From assembly GCA_030734395.1 (NCBI GenBank), contig JAUZTG010000036.1:682001-746000 (forward strand): 64,000 nt of DNA, written 5' to 3'. Below, in pieces: positions 32,996 through 43,263 of this stretch. Positions within the stretch are counted from its first letter, which is position 1, and each line of letters starts with the position of its first letter. A program made the translations under genes and the position numbers. Under the pieces are notes generated by a model, which saw only the letters and a program-made list of their open reading frames with translations, did not search any database and was not told the origin of the DNA. Origin of the DNA: Sarocladium kiliense. Lineage: Eukaryota > Ascomycota > Sordariomycetes > Hypocreales > Sarocladiaceae.

Positions 32996-33562
32996 TCAAG
33001 TGGTCGGGTCATAAGGCCCATGATCGCGCCACCAAATGTGTTCTTCACCTGGCCTGAAAAGAGCTAACGAGAGGCCACTCCCAGAAGTCTGCACTTTGAC
33101 AATCTTGCCTTCTGAACTCCGCATGTCTGCTGGTTGACATCTCTCAGTAATCTCTTTTGACGGATGGACATATACACGGACTTCGGAACAGACCCCATAT
33201 GGGCTCCAGTTGTTCACCACTTCCTGAACTTCGAACCCCAATCTTTCGATATCATAAATTCGTTTGGGTTGAATCATGCCAACACGGCACTGGCCCAGCG
33301 CACGCTGTGCTCCGCTCTTGTATTCAACAAGAAGTCCGCCGAGGAAGTTTCGAGATTTGGCGTGGGGAAACACTTGATTGGAGGCCACGTCCACCAAAGC
33401 GGTCTGCGCGGTGAACCACTTACGAGCAATCACCATATCGTCTTCAGAGAAGAAATATCGACAAATCCCGCACTGGTCAACCAGATGGACGTGGCTGATC
33501 TGGTCCTGGTCATAGTCGACGCTTATATTGCAGACGGGCTGAAGTGTGAACACCGATGACAA
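32996..33562 (-). pseudogene. Probable gene fragment without a start codon
   Basis: An open frame of 188 codons has coding character (for example CGICRYFFSEDDMVIARKWF, LGGLLVEYKSGAQRALGQC, GPYDPTT at the end) but no upstream ATG. The frame stays open back to a TGA near 33616. An ATG just upstream (about 33602) is in another frame, and no intron of normal size joins the two. The first in-frame ATG is internal, at about residue 43. The LGG-EY-GAQRALGQCRVG pattern resembles C-terminal regions of fungal proteins of unknown function, so this may be the 3' remnant of a longer gene. A missed upstream exon is the alternative. Confidence 0.4.
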
Positions 33563-33866
33563 ACTTGACGAGGTTGGAGGGAAACGAGGTGTTGGCCCGA
33601 CATGGTCTGCCCCTCACAGAATGTACCAAGAGCTGCACTCTGTAAGCCACATATTCATGCATGCACTGTGCCGTTGGTTCATGAAGACCTCAAGATGAAT
33701 TGACCATTTCTGCGGTGCACCAGGCAGAAGCAGACACAATCGATGAATAATGAACTAATGTAAGGAATCGAAGAAACAATAACAGAACCCAAGATCAACC
33801 TTCCACCACACCCAATCCAACACCCGGATCAAATTGTTCTAGACCACATGCCAACTCCTCTACTAC
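33563..33866. other. Intergenic region, 0.3 kb
   Basis: No coding signal. It contains the upstream part of the gene fragment and the 3' end of the 304-aa gene. Confidence 0.4.
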
Positions 33867-34839
33867 CTAATTCCCCCATTCCAGAACCTTGGCATACTGC
33901 TTCTCAGAAGCAATGCCCCGCTTCACCTGCTTGTTCGTCGTCAGATGGAAGCAATCCGTATCATCATCATCCTCGCACAAAGGCATGACCTCGCGAGTAG
34001 TCATGTCACAGAACAAGCCTTCAGCCAAAGACACAAAGTCAGGACCACGAGATCTCTCGCTCTCGCAGAGCTTTGTAGCATCGTGTTCCGCAAAGGAGCT
34101 CACAACGAGCCTCCTGTCTTGGACAGGAGGAGTGCTGGTGCTGCGCTTGCTCTTTCGCTTGCCGGGGTATTGGGTAATGTCATTGCCGTCCTTCCAGCCG
34201 CGAAGGCCGTTGCCGCAGTAGGTTGTTGGGTCCTCTTGGTCCTTTTTGGCGAACCTGGGGAAGTTGATCTCGATGGTGTCTGGGACTGCGCCGCTGTCCT
34301 GGTCGAATCCGACCCAGGTGCAGAGAGGTTCGCTTGATATTGTTAGCTCAAGATACTATGTAGTCTGTAAGAGGGCAATGGGTCACTTACTGGCTTCCCT
34401 CGTCAACTGCTATCCCGCTGTAGTACCAATCAAATCCACAAGGGTCAGCAAAGTCACCCAGCCAGCCGTATTTCTCTCCACTGGCCCAAATGACCGTGAT
34501 ATGAGCAATGCAAACGCTGTTGTCCGTGCCGAAGATCTGGCCATAATAGCCTTGCTGCGTATTGACTTGACTAACTTTGATGTCCAGGAATTCACCGGAT
34601 TCCACATCGCCACCACCACTTGACCCGATCATGTCATGGTTGTTGTTGAAGAGCTTGACATTAGAGATGCCGCCCTGAGGGTCTTCTAGAGGATCATCTG
34701 CGCCATCTGGGCCTTTCCAGCCCTCGAGGCCACCGGTGATACGGACCGTTGCGGTGTCCGGCTGAGGAGCACCAAAGTAGGTGTCCGCAAAGGAGTAGAG
34801 TGTGGCAATGGTGCCGGCAATACCAAGAGCTTCAGCCAT
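33867..34839 (-). CDS. Uncharacterised fungal protein, 304 aa
   Basis: Two exons (34839-34391 and 34332-33867) join in frame (GS-H-EPLCTWVGFDQD). The first 24 residues are mildly hydrophobic (MAEALGIAGTIATLYSFADT) and could be a short membrane or HeLo-like segment rather than a classical signal peptide. The middle region (about 30-200) is strand-rich and contains VRITGGLEGW, a Gly/Asp-rich loop, VCIAHITVIWASGEKYGWLGD, and paired Cys (DPCGFDWYYSGI, PLCTW). The C-terminal third is Arg/Lys/Asp-rich. Related unnamed proteins are widespread in plant-associated ascomycetes as far as I recall. The function is unknown. A TATA element at 34981-34986 supports the start. Confidence 0.7.
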
Positions 34840-34980
34840 GTTGGAGGCTGGGACTTCTGATGAAGTTTAGATGAGATGATTGGGTTGAAAAGAGTTGCTG
34901 AAAGGCGCTTTGTTTGGTGTAAGTGACTGGTGTTCTCGATTCCGTTGTCCTATACAAAGACCAAGTCTCTTGGTTCATCT

Positions 34981-34986
34981 TATATA
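34981..34986 (-). promoter_or_regulatory. TATA element of the 304-aa gene
   Basis: TATATA (read TATATAAG on the minus strand) lies about 140 bases upstream of the ATG at 34839. Confidence 0.45.
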
Positions 34987-35136
34987 CTTTTCCTTCTCAC
35001 TCAACTCGACCGAGATACTACTACAGTGCCGATCCTGTTGATGCCGGCCAGTATGATATCATAGGCAAAGGGATCGTGCTACTGGAGCTTGCAACAGACG
35101 ATGATGTCAATGCTTTTCCCCCATTTGCGCACAGAG

Positions 35137-35178
35137 CCCCTGGATGACCAGCTATAATAATAGCTAGTCACCCAGGGG
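35137..35178. repeat. Near-perfect 42-base palindrome
   Basis: Arms of 19 bases (CCCCTGGATGACCAGCTAT and ATAGCTAGTCACCCAGGGG) flank a 4-base AATA loop. Seventeen of 19 positions pair; the two mismatches are both A opposite C. It lies in a non-coding divergent promoter region. It could be a foldback-element or MITE footprint, a symmetric binding site, or a hairpin in a 5' leader. Confidence 0.85.
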
Positions 35179-35584
35179 TGTCTCATTTAGGATGTATGTT
35201 ACCACGGCGTCATTCAACTTATGTCAGATGATATCCGGACTCGGCTATGCTAGCCTTGGCAACGCTGAAGTTGGCTACATCTTGCAAACACGACCGCCGG
35301 ATTTGCGAAGAAGTAACGGTTTAGTTCTTGGCAATAGTAAGAGGTTGCGATTTTGGCAGGGAGTATCGATCTTCTGGTTGAGGAGGATTGACTTGACGTA
35401 GCCTGTTGACGGGAACTTTGGGTGAAGCCATGTAATAAGATGACGAAATCTAACCAAATGAGACACACGAAGAATCCGATGAAGAATGAAGCTATGACGA
35501 AACCTGAGAATAGAAGACTTGTACTTGGAAGAACAAGAAAGTATTTGGCAGCTTCCAGATTTGGCGAGTGATCAGCAGGAACAG

Positions 35585-35591
35585 TATATAA
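35585..35591 (+). promoter_or_regulatory. TATA box of the small Cys-rich peptide gene
   Basis: TATATAA lies 134 bases before the ATG at 35725. The leader after it is A/C-rich, as is usual for highly expressed fungal secreted genes. Confidence 0.55.
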
Positions 35592-35724
35592 CAGGCGGTC
35601 AACTCCTTGGAACTTGATTCATCATAACATTCAACAGCATTCTCATAACATTATTGGAAGTACAATCACACCTACATACTTTCAAACATCAAATCCAAAT
35701 ATCTTTCCATACAGCAAGAGCAAC

Positions 35725-36051
35725 ATGAAGTACTCATTCATCGCCCTCACCCTCGTTGCTGTTATGGCCGGCAAAGCCCTAGCGCAGCAGGTGTCATATG
35801 GCGTAAGTGTCTTCGCTTTCCGAACCTGTACGAAATGGATTCTAACATTTTCTTTTAGTATTGCAGTAAGCTCGAGAATAAGTGCATCATTGACGACGGA
35901 CGCCTTTTTGACTGCGATAATGAGGTTAGCCCACCCACAACCATCTGCAAAATCCAGCTAACATTTTACCCAGTGCACCGAGGATGCCAGTGAATGCAGG
36001 ATGGAGACTACTTTCAACGGAATGACTAACTCTCAGCATACCTACTGCTGA
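35725..36051 (+). CDS. Small secreted cysteine-rich peptide, 73 aa
   Basis: Three tiny exons (35725-35802, 35859-35924, 35974-36051), all in phase 0, encode 73 aa. Residues 1-20 are a clear signal peptide (cleavage after GKALA). The mature part of about 53 residues has exactly six Cys (in SYGYC, ENKC, LFDC, CTED, SEC, HTYC), which could form three disulfides. It ends on Cys. No lysine- or arginine-rich patch dominates. Size, signal and six-Cys pattern fit fungal effector-like or antimicrobial-like peptides; no known family is recognised. Because the exons are so short, it is easily missed by automated gene calling. Confidence 0.78.
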
Positions 36052-37072
36052 GATGGTCTCAACTGACAGCTGAGCTGGGGGATGGATGCATGGAGAATCT
36101 GCTAAGGGGTGTCTTATCTTGTGGATAGTTTTTGAATTAGGAGTCTGTTCCACTTTGCTTTCTCTTGTGATGCCTGCCCGTACCCAAAGCTCGGCGGTAA
36201 GCTGCCAAGAGTTCTCTTTGCTGCTTCAAGACATAAGTCGCGTAGTGAATAGGAGGATTCTCCAGGCGATGGTCAGCAACGCGTCAATGCCAAGTCCCAC
36301 GTCGGCAGTTTTTGCCGGTGTCGTTAACTGCCGAGCCTTCTTCAGCATGAAATCCTTCTCACTTTCAGGGACTTCAATCTGGCTCTCAGCTAATCATCCA
36401 CAAGGCAGGACTGGCCAGGCACAATAGAAAGTAGAGACCTGGGGCTCATTGCGGCACCGCATACGGATTACCGAGCCCTGCCAATCGGCGTCAGTGTCTC
36501 GCTGATGCAATGTCACAGTCCCTGACGTCGAACATGTGCTCGAACCCAAGCAATGATCCTGCTTCGCGTCATACACAGCATTACTCGAAGAGCTTTAAGC
36601 GCTGAGTTGCAAATTCGGTAGCTCTCAGAACCCAAGCGCAAGGGTTCAAAGATCGGAATTGAGCATGACGCTGCCGGCGTGTTTCTCTTTACGCAAGGCA
36701 TCAAGTCGTAATCGCGCTAGTGACGGCGGGCATTGCGGAATCGTAATATGTTATGTAGAAGTTAAGAAATGAAGATATTATTCCTCGAGTATCTTGCCGC
36801 AAAACGGGCAACGAGTATCTGTAACACTTCGTAGTTGACAGACTTCGAACGCATTTGACGTCAAGTCTCGCAGAACAGCACTCCGCCCTTCCTCTCTCTG
36901 CCTTGAGACTTGATATAAGCCTCTTGCGAATTTGCATTTAAAAAAAGGTAGTCTATGATTCAGCATCGCAGCCTCCTTCCTCATCCACAAACGCAAGGTT
37001 TCGCAATTTTATCTCCCTCGCCCCCCTCCTCGAAGGACTGTGAAAGGCTCGACAACGGTACGCTCGTTGCGA
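36052..37072. other. Convergent intergenic region, 1.0 kb
   Basis: It holds 3' ends only, between the small peptide gene and the second FAD monooxygenase. Short frames are unsupported. Confidence 0.5.
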
Positions 37073-38326
37073 CTATGTTTGAGCCTTCCCACTCAGGAGC
37101 TCCTCGTAAACAGGCAGCTCCCAATCCTTGATCTCTTCTTTGAGAATCATACCAAACACGTTGATCTTGAAGAATGAACAAACCCCCAAAGCCGCATTCG
37201 CCATCGTGATTCCTAACGACGACTTCGGCCACTTGACTCCCGCACTGCCATTGTCCAAATTCCTTTGAACCTGTCGCATGAAAGGTTGAAACGTCCGATC
37301 GTAGGCCGTCAAAGCCGCGGCAAGGTTCGCACTATCCCCATCTTTACAATGTCGCGCAATCTCCCCAGCCAACACGTACGCACCCACGATAGCTGACGTC
37401 GTTCCCATTCCGGTGTTGGATGATGCCGCCCAGGCTGCGTCTCCACACAACACTATGTTACCCCGAGACCAGGTGTCCAGAATCACATATGCTTGTCGCT
37501 CGCAGTAAAGATCCCGGGTGTGTTGCAGCATTGTGTCTGTGATTTCAGCCATCTTCCATCCAGCGTCTTTGAAGACGTTGGCAAACGCCTGCTTCTGATC
37601 TTGAACACTCAGCGAGCGCACACCTTGCATCTCCCTTCGTGCGGAATTGCAGAAGAGGTATACTTGCATAGCATCGGGCGCATGACGACGGGTCATGATC
37701 ATGCGAGAGTCGGGCGCCATGTATATTGTCACGGTGTACTCTTCCCCTGGCTGGATCTTGCGAGGAATAGTAAAGTAGGCAGTGATGAGATCGCCGTAGG
37801 ATCGCTTATCCGTTGTATCTGGCTTGAACATCTCCTTCCGTGCCATTGACCCTTGCCCATCTGCGCCAATGACCAAGTCGAAAGTTTGGGTCGTTTGATC
37901 CTTGAAGCGGACTTCAACCGATTTCTCTCCTTGCGTCAGCTTGTCGATAGACTTGCCGAAAAGATAAGTGGCCCGATTTCCCGTTGCGTCGTAAAGGATT
38001 CGGCACAGGTCTCCCCTTAGGATTTCATGCTCCGTACTCAAGCTCTGCAGGCCTTTTCCGGTCTTGTTGACAGGAAAGAAAGCCCACTGCTTGCCGCTGG
38101 ATCCCACAACCTGAACGCCCTGCTCGTCGATCAACCTGTCGCGGACGGCCTTCTCGATACCCATCAACTTCATGACCTCTACGCCATGGCCACGAAGGTC
38201 GACTTGGAGACCTGTCGCACGCAGTTGGGGGAAGTGCTCGATGACTGTGACTTCGTGGCCGACTTTCGAGAGCCAGAATGCTAGGGCATTACCAGCGATG
38301 CCAGCACCACTGATGAGCACCTTCAT
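37073..38326 (-). CDS. Second group A FAD-dependent monooxygenase
   Basis: A single-exon gene of 417 aa with the full class A flavin hydroxylase set: N-terminal SGAGIAGNALAFWL (residues about 6-19) with VIEH closing the second strand, the DG motif IGADGQGSMAR, and the C-terminal CGDAAWAASSNTGMGTTSAI. It is clearly related to, but not a recent copy of, the enzyme at 7138-8409. The substrate is unknown; relatives hydroxylate phenolic, polyketide or tetracycline-like compounds. The upstream region carries several inverted and direct repeats. A complete Zn2Cys6 regulator is transcribed divergently from the same 1.07 kb region, which suggests direct control of this gene by that factor (inference). 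Confidence 0.88.
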   Translation of the reverse strand: MKVLISGAGIAGNALAFWLSKVGHEVTVIEHFPQLRATGLQVDLRGHGVEVMKLMGIEKAVRDRLIDEQGVQVVGSSGKQWAFFPVNKTGKGLQSLSTEHEILRGDLCRILYDATGNRATYLFGKSIDKLTQGEKSVEVRFKDQTTQTFDLVIGADGQGSMARKEMFKPDTTDKRSYGDLITAYFTIPRKIQPGEEYTVTIYMAPDSRMIMTRRHAPDAMQVYLFCNSARREMQGVRSLSVQDQKQAFANVFKDAGWKMAEITDTMLQHTRDLYCERQAYVILDTWSRGNIVLCGDAAWAASSNTGMGTTSAIVGAYVLAGEIARHCKDGDSANLAAALTAYDRTFQPFMRQVQRNLDNGSAGVKWPKSSLGITMANAALGVCSFFKINVFGMILKEEIKDWELPVYEELLSGKAQT

Positions 38327-38431
38327 TATGTTTCAAGTTGAGAGGAGTGAATTTGGTAAAGAGGTTAAGAGATGCATTTGGCTCAGATGGCAGATAGCAA
38401 GCTATCGTTAAATGTCGTGCCATTTATACAG

Positions 38432-38513
38432 GTCTTTGATTCTCCGATGGCTACGTCTTACGGCCGTTAGATCCCACCGCGGAGATACGCCGCATGAGGT
38501 GCGAATCAAAGAC
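38432..38513. promoter_or_regulatory. Nested inverted repeats upstream of the FAD monooxygenase
   Basis: The perfect 11-base arms GTCTTTGATTC (38432-38442) and GAATCAAAGAC (38503-38513) enclose a second pair TCTCCG (38441-38446) and CGGAGA (38480-38485). The palindrome ACGGCCGT lies inside. The block lies 106-187 bases upstream of the ATG at 38326. It may be a regulator binding region or a cruciform-forming element. Confidence 0.7.
38455..38466 (+). repeat. GTCTTACGGCCG direct repeat, copy 1
   Basis: The 12-base string recurs exactly at 38648-38659, 193 bases away, in the same promoter. The CGGCCG core is a zinc-cluster-type palindrome. Confidence 0.7.
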
Positions 38514-38647
38514 AACGAACACCTTGCCAATGATTATGCACCAAAGTCGCTACTGAAATGAAGAAAACAAGATCTAACCCGACTAAGAAATGAAAATCGC
38601 ACGTTCGCCTCATATGCGGCGCAGTCAGACAAGAATCTGTAACGGAT

Positions 38648-38659
38648 GTCTTACGGCCG
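38648..38659 (+). repeat. GTCTTACGGCCG direct repeat, copy 2
   Basis: Identical to the first copy. Just before it, TTCGCCTCATATGCGGCG (38604-38621) is an imperfect inverted match of CGCCGCATGAGGTGCGAA (38488-38505). Confidence 0.7.
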
Positions 38660-39400
38660 CGGACTACAAGAGGCTCATGTCCGGGTGCTACAGCACTAGA
38701 GTCCCAGCCCAATCTCGAGGTGAATTGATATACGCATCAAAATTTATGTACAATCAAGGTACCGAGAGATCCGCTATATCATTACACTTCGTGGCTCTAA
38801 CTTCATTATTTGTGACATCTTCCACGAGCATGGCGGCTTTGAGTTGCGCTGCATTTCCCTGGAGGACACAACCCCAGACGGCGAGCAGGAGAAGCAATTC
38901 CTTCCCGGTGGCACGTCATCAGGTCAATCATTCTTTGAACTATCTACTTCATCAGGTGTTAGTTTGTGCGTACCCACGCTTAGGACTTTAAGGTCTTCCC
39001 CAGGGGTTACGCACACGGGGATCCGGCTACCGCAAGATGCTCATAGGCTAGGCGACACTTAATCGAGATGAGGTTCGCCATTTACACAGTTTTCACACTA
39101 GAATGTATATGAAAGAAAAAGGATGACTTACAGTGCTTTCAGGATAGAGGCTATAATTAAAAGGCGGCATTACACCCGATGAAGGCGCTCAGTCATCTAA
39201 CTTAGTGGAGGATTGGGGATAAGGTGCAACTAGTGTCTGTCACCAAAGCAGCAGTGAAGCAATTGGGCTTATGTCCGCGGGGCTATCGCTGTTATGTCCG
39301 ACCAACCCGAATTGAGAACACACCAACCTCCTGTCTCTCTGCCTCTGCATCCATATCCCAAGATGTGACTCTCTTCCATGCTGTTCTCACTCTTCTTATC

Positions 39401-41713
39401 ATGACCCAAAGTCCGCGGCGACGTCGGCGACCGGCCCTCTCGTGCCTGGATTGCCGCCGCCGGAAGATCAAGTGTGATCGCAACGACCCGTGCATGAACT
39501 GCACGTCATCCGGACTCCAATGCAAGTACAAGCGTTTCAGTCGGGGGCCCTCAACTGCAGCTCAGGTAGATATAGAAGTTATTCCTTCAGTTGACGACCC
39601 CGCCAGCACATCGTCGTCGCATCACGCTGCACGCTTCCACGCACCCTTAACTCCGGCCCGGAGCCACAACGAGTCTAGAGATGCTGGAGCAGACAATCTC
39701 CGGCCGCGTCAATCTGTGCCCCATACAGCCTCAAGCCAGGCACAGGCCAGTGCAATCAGACAGGATGCATACACTGCAGGAAGACCAAGCCTGGGGCCGT
39801 CGTTGCACTCGCGGGAGCCTCAGCCGGCCATCACCGTGGAAGACAGACAGTGTTTCGACCAGCAACCGCCGACTACAAACGTCTTCCAACCCTTGTCAGG
39901 TATAGCCAAGGAGATACTGGAACCCAGTCCTGGACAGCAAACATCCTTGATGAACCTGAAAGACATCCGACACCCTACCGGGAACCCGTCAGCGCAAGAT
40001 ACTCACATAGTTTGATCCCCGAACACCGAATATAGCAGATCACTAGTACTAATATGCACACAGTCCGACGCTGTCATTCAGTGCTTCATTGCAGCTTCTG
40101 AGATGGACGAGAATGAAAATTCAATTCAGGATCCTGAGCTTAGGTCCATCTACTCAGACATGATGCATCTTCTTGGAGAATGCAAGCAAGTCGCCAAGAG
40201 CCTCAAGGCATGGCGACCAAGCAAGCGTATTCAATTCCAGCCTGATCTTGCACCACCCCTGCGTCAAACAGCTGATGCCATGGCTAAACTCTACTTTCGC
40301 TTTTTCGAGTCAACCTACCGCATCCTTCACGAGCCGACGTTCTGGTCTGAGTATGAACAGTTCTGGACCGCGCCTGACCAAGCGCCACTCGCACTTCGGC
40401 TCAAGGTTCTTCTTGTAATCGCTGTAGGTTCGAGTATCGAAACGTCTGGTGAAGTCGTCCGTGAGCAACGAAGTCTGATCCACCAATGGGTATACGCAGC
40501 TCAGGGCTGGCTCTCAGGGCCACTGGAGAAAGATCGACTCACGCTGTCAGGCATACAAATATGCTGTTTGACGCTCCAGGCACGACAGATATACTCGATA
40601 GGCGCAGATCTGTTGTGGATATCCGTGGGATCCCTTGTCCGCTGTGCCATGCACCTGAAGCTTCATCGTGACCCAAAGTTCCTCCGACCCATGTCCCTGT
40701 TATTGTCAGAGCAGCGTCGGAGACTTTGGGCGACCATCATGGAGATGAACGTGCAGATGGCTTTGGATAGTGGTCTGGCGCCAGGTATCTCCTTGGATGA
40801 GTTCGACACAGCACCTCCGCTGAACGTAGATGACGACATGCTCTCCGAGACCACCGAAATGCTGGACTCGTACCCTCGAGACGTCTTCAAATCCACTTCT
40901 TTACAACTGATCCTTCTCGACTCTCTACCAACTCGACTCTCAATAGTCCAATCGTTCAACAGTTTGCGATCCAAGGTCTCGTACTTGGACGTTGTAGCTC
41001 TGAGCACGGAAATCACGAAGACATGTCAGCAACAAAACACATTCTTCAAGCAGAACGAACATCACCCGCAACTCACAGCCTTTCATCGGAATCTCTTGAA
41101 CTACATGGTTCGCCGCTTTCTAATGCCCTTGCACTTCCCCTTCGCCGACCAAGCACCGACGAACCCGCTATTCCAGTACTCCGTAAAGAGCAGCGTCGAC
41201 GCTGCTCTGAGCGTCGCCTTTCCCGAACCAGATGATCACTTCAATCGACTCCTCGCGATGAGCGCCGGAATTTTCAAGGAAGCAATCCGCTACGCAAGCT
41301 CAGTGCTCAGCTGTGAGCTACTCGCGCAAGCCACACAGCACGGCACCAGCCAGCTCTTGCACCATGAAGCGCATTACCGGGACTTTCTCAAGAACGCCAT
41401 CAAGGAGTTAACAGCCTTGTCTATTGAGCGGATCAAGATGGGCGAGACGAATATCAAACTTCCTGTCTTCTTGGACATGTACATTGCCAACGCCGAAGCT
41501 CTTGCGAATGGCGAAGCCCTTGGAAAACGAATTGGAGAGAGCGCAAGGAATAGGCTGCGGATGTGTCTGGATTTGCTGCATAGTCAAGTACAAGGTTCGG
41601 ACATTGCGCTTCCTCACACAACGGCTGTTACGACTCCGGATATCGTTGGTAGTGATTTCGGGGGCGATTGGGATCTCAATGCGTTCCTCGGAGGCATGAC
41701 GTTTGAGTGGTAA
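39401..41713 (+). CDS. Zn2Cys6 transcription factor (complete)
   Basis: Two exons (39401-40009 and 40064-41713) give 752 aa. The 54-base intron has a weak GTTTGA donor but a perfect TACTAAT branch site and CAG acceptor, and the frame is kept. The zinc cluster is near the start: CLDCRRRKIKCD then CMNCTSSGLQC, preceded by the basic run RRRRR. A Ser/Pro/Gln-rich linker follows. From about residue 240 comes the fungal-specific transcription-factor domain (LYFRFFESTYRILHEPTFW is typical), running to about residue 600. The end contains DFGGDWDLNAFLGGMTFEW, an acidic-hydrophobic tail resembling an activation segment. It is divergent from the FAD monooxygenase and a good candidate for its regulator. 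Confidence 0.88.
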
Positions 41714-41935
41714 GTATCGAGAAGGATTTGCGCACATGTTCCCTGTCTCAACTTTTCGTCATATTCTCCCTGGAAGAGGTTCAGTTCAGTCACTCCAGTT
41801 GATTCAAGCGAGAGAAGAAAATACCGCTATATGATCGTGGAGATCCCTGTCGCGGAGCAAGGTTCTGGTAACACTAGTCTGTAAGTGAAATGTTCTTTAT
41901 TTGACTTGCCCAAAGTAAACCAGACGCCTTATGAG

Positions 41936-43263
41936 TTATCGCACATTAATCTGCGTTGTTTTGAGGATGCCTCCCGGCTCCGTGCCTTGCAGAATCATCT
42001 CCTCGCTTCCCGATCTATTACCGCTTTTCTCGTACACCGTTGTCGTCCCACCATGAATCGTCGTCTTGATCTGACCCGTCTTATTGAAAGTGACATTACT
42101 ATCCATCTCAAACTCGTCCTCGGGGAACGTGCCAGTGCGCTGCCTTGTCGATCGTCGATTGCTGATGGCACCAGTACCCGACCGGTTTCCGTAGTAGCCA
42201 CCGTAATATTTGTCGCGGCTGGAGAGCTTGAGGGCACGGCCGAGGAGAGGACGAAGGGTGGGCGCACAGGCAACGATGATACCGAGGTTGAATTGGAGAA
42301 AGCCGTAGAACTGGATGCTCTGCTCGAATTGTGAGTCTGGATCGCGCCTGGCGCCGATTTGGTAATAAGCCTTGACTCCTCCCATGCCGACAGTGATGTA
42401 TCCGAGACTGAGGACGCCAATGAGGTAGAGTCGGGTTCGTAGCTTCATGTTGAGAGTCCAGATGATCGGGATCGGAAGAGTCGCGCACATGACGTCGGAA
42501 AACATGTTGAAGGCTAGAAGATTATCAGCAGACGCGTAGAATGAGGCTTCTCTGCCAGAGGCATCGCTTACATGTGTTCATGATCGAAAAGGCTATAAAC
42601 AGTTCACGGCTGTAGCATGTGGACTTGATAGTAGCATTGAAGCTTCCCTCCATAGGCCGACAGTGGAAAAAGAAGGAGCACAAGGCGACAATCGTGTATG
42701 AAGTAATGAACCCTGGTCGTCGCGGTCAGCACAGGGGTTCAAGATGGGAATGATTCTCGTGATAGCACTCACCGATGAGGCCGTACAAAGACCATGTAAA
42801 CCAACGAGCTTTACTCAGACGCAGTAGTGACAAGGCGATGGAGATCTTAAGAATACTGAATGAGAATACCGCGCAGACGACGGAATACACCCAGCCATAG
42901 CGACGGAACTTCAAGAAGTCATCGTCAGGAGTTGTTTGACGATGTCTGCCTAGACCATTCGGCGCTTGCATAATGAATATGAGCATGCCACTACCGAACG
43001 CTCCAATCTGTTGCCAGAGGAAATGTCAGTATGAAAAGTCCTAGATCCCGAAGATATCACAGTGACTGCCGTACCGTTGCCAGAATCATGAATGCATCAT
43101 CAATTTTCGGCGCCTTGACGATGATGAAGCGCGTGTACATTCGAAAACCAACGACAATGAGAGCCAAAATATGCACCGTAGCCGTGACGCCCATGATCCG
43201 AGGCAGATTCGTCTCAGCCTCTTGCTCCGGCGTCAGGGGCGGCAAGACCACCGGCGCTGACAT
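41936..43263 (-). CDS. Seven-TM rhodopsin-domain (PTH11-like) integral membrane protein
   Basis: Four exons (43263-43075, 43007-42773, 42712-42572, 42513-41936) keep frame and encode 380 aa. Hydrophobic helices and loops match the fungal rhodopsin-domain family: VTATVHILALIVVGFRMYTRF, IDDAFMILATIGAFGSGM, the charged loop with FLKFRRYGWVYSV, KISIALSLLRLS, then NMFSDVMCATLPIPIIWTLN and LGYITVGMGGVKAYYQIG. The cytosolic tail of about 100 residues is hydrophilic. These proteins resemble PTH11-type receptors but mostly lack the CFEM domain, which is also absent here. A role in sensing at the plasma membrane is plausible, but the ligand is unknown. It converges with the Zn2Cys6 gene (222 bases). 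Confidence 0.87.

Larger units (their letters stand above)
34840..35724. other. Divergent intergenic region with palindrome, 0.9 kb
   Basis: It separates the 304-aa gene (minus) from the small Cys-rich gene (plus). Each has its own TATA element. A striking 42-base palindrome lies between them and is listed separately. Confidence 0.6.
38327..39400. other. Shared divergent promoter of FAD monooxygenase and Zn2Cys6 regulator
   Basis: A 1.07 kb region between two divergent genes. The half nearest the monooxygenase holds the nested inverted repeats and a repeated GTCTTACGGCCG listed below. CGG and CCG triplets, the half-sites of Zn2Cys6 factors, are frequent. Confidence 0.6.
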
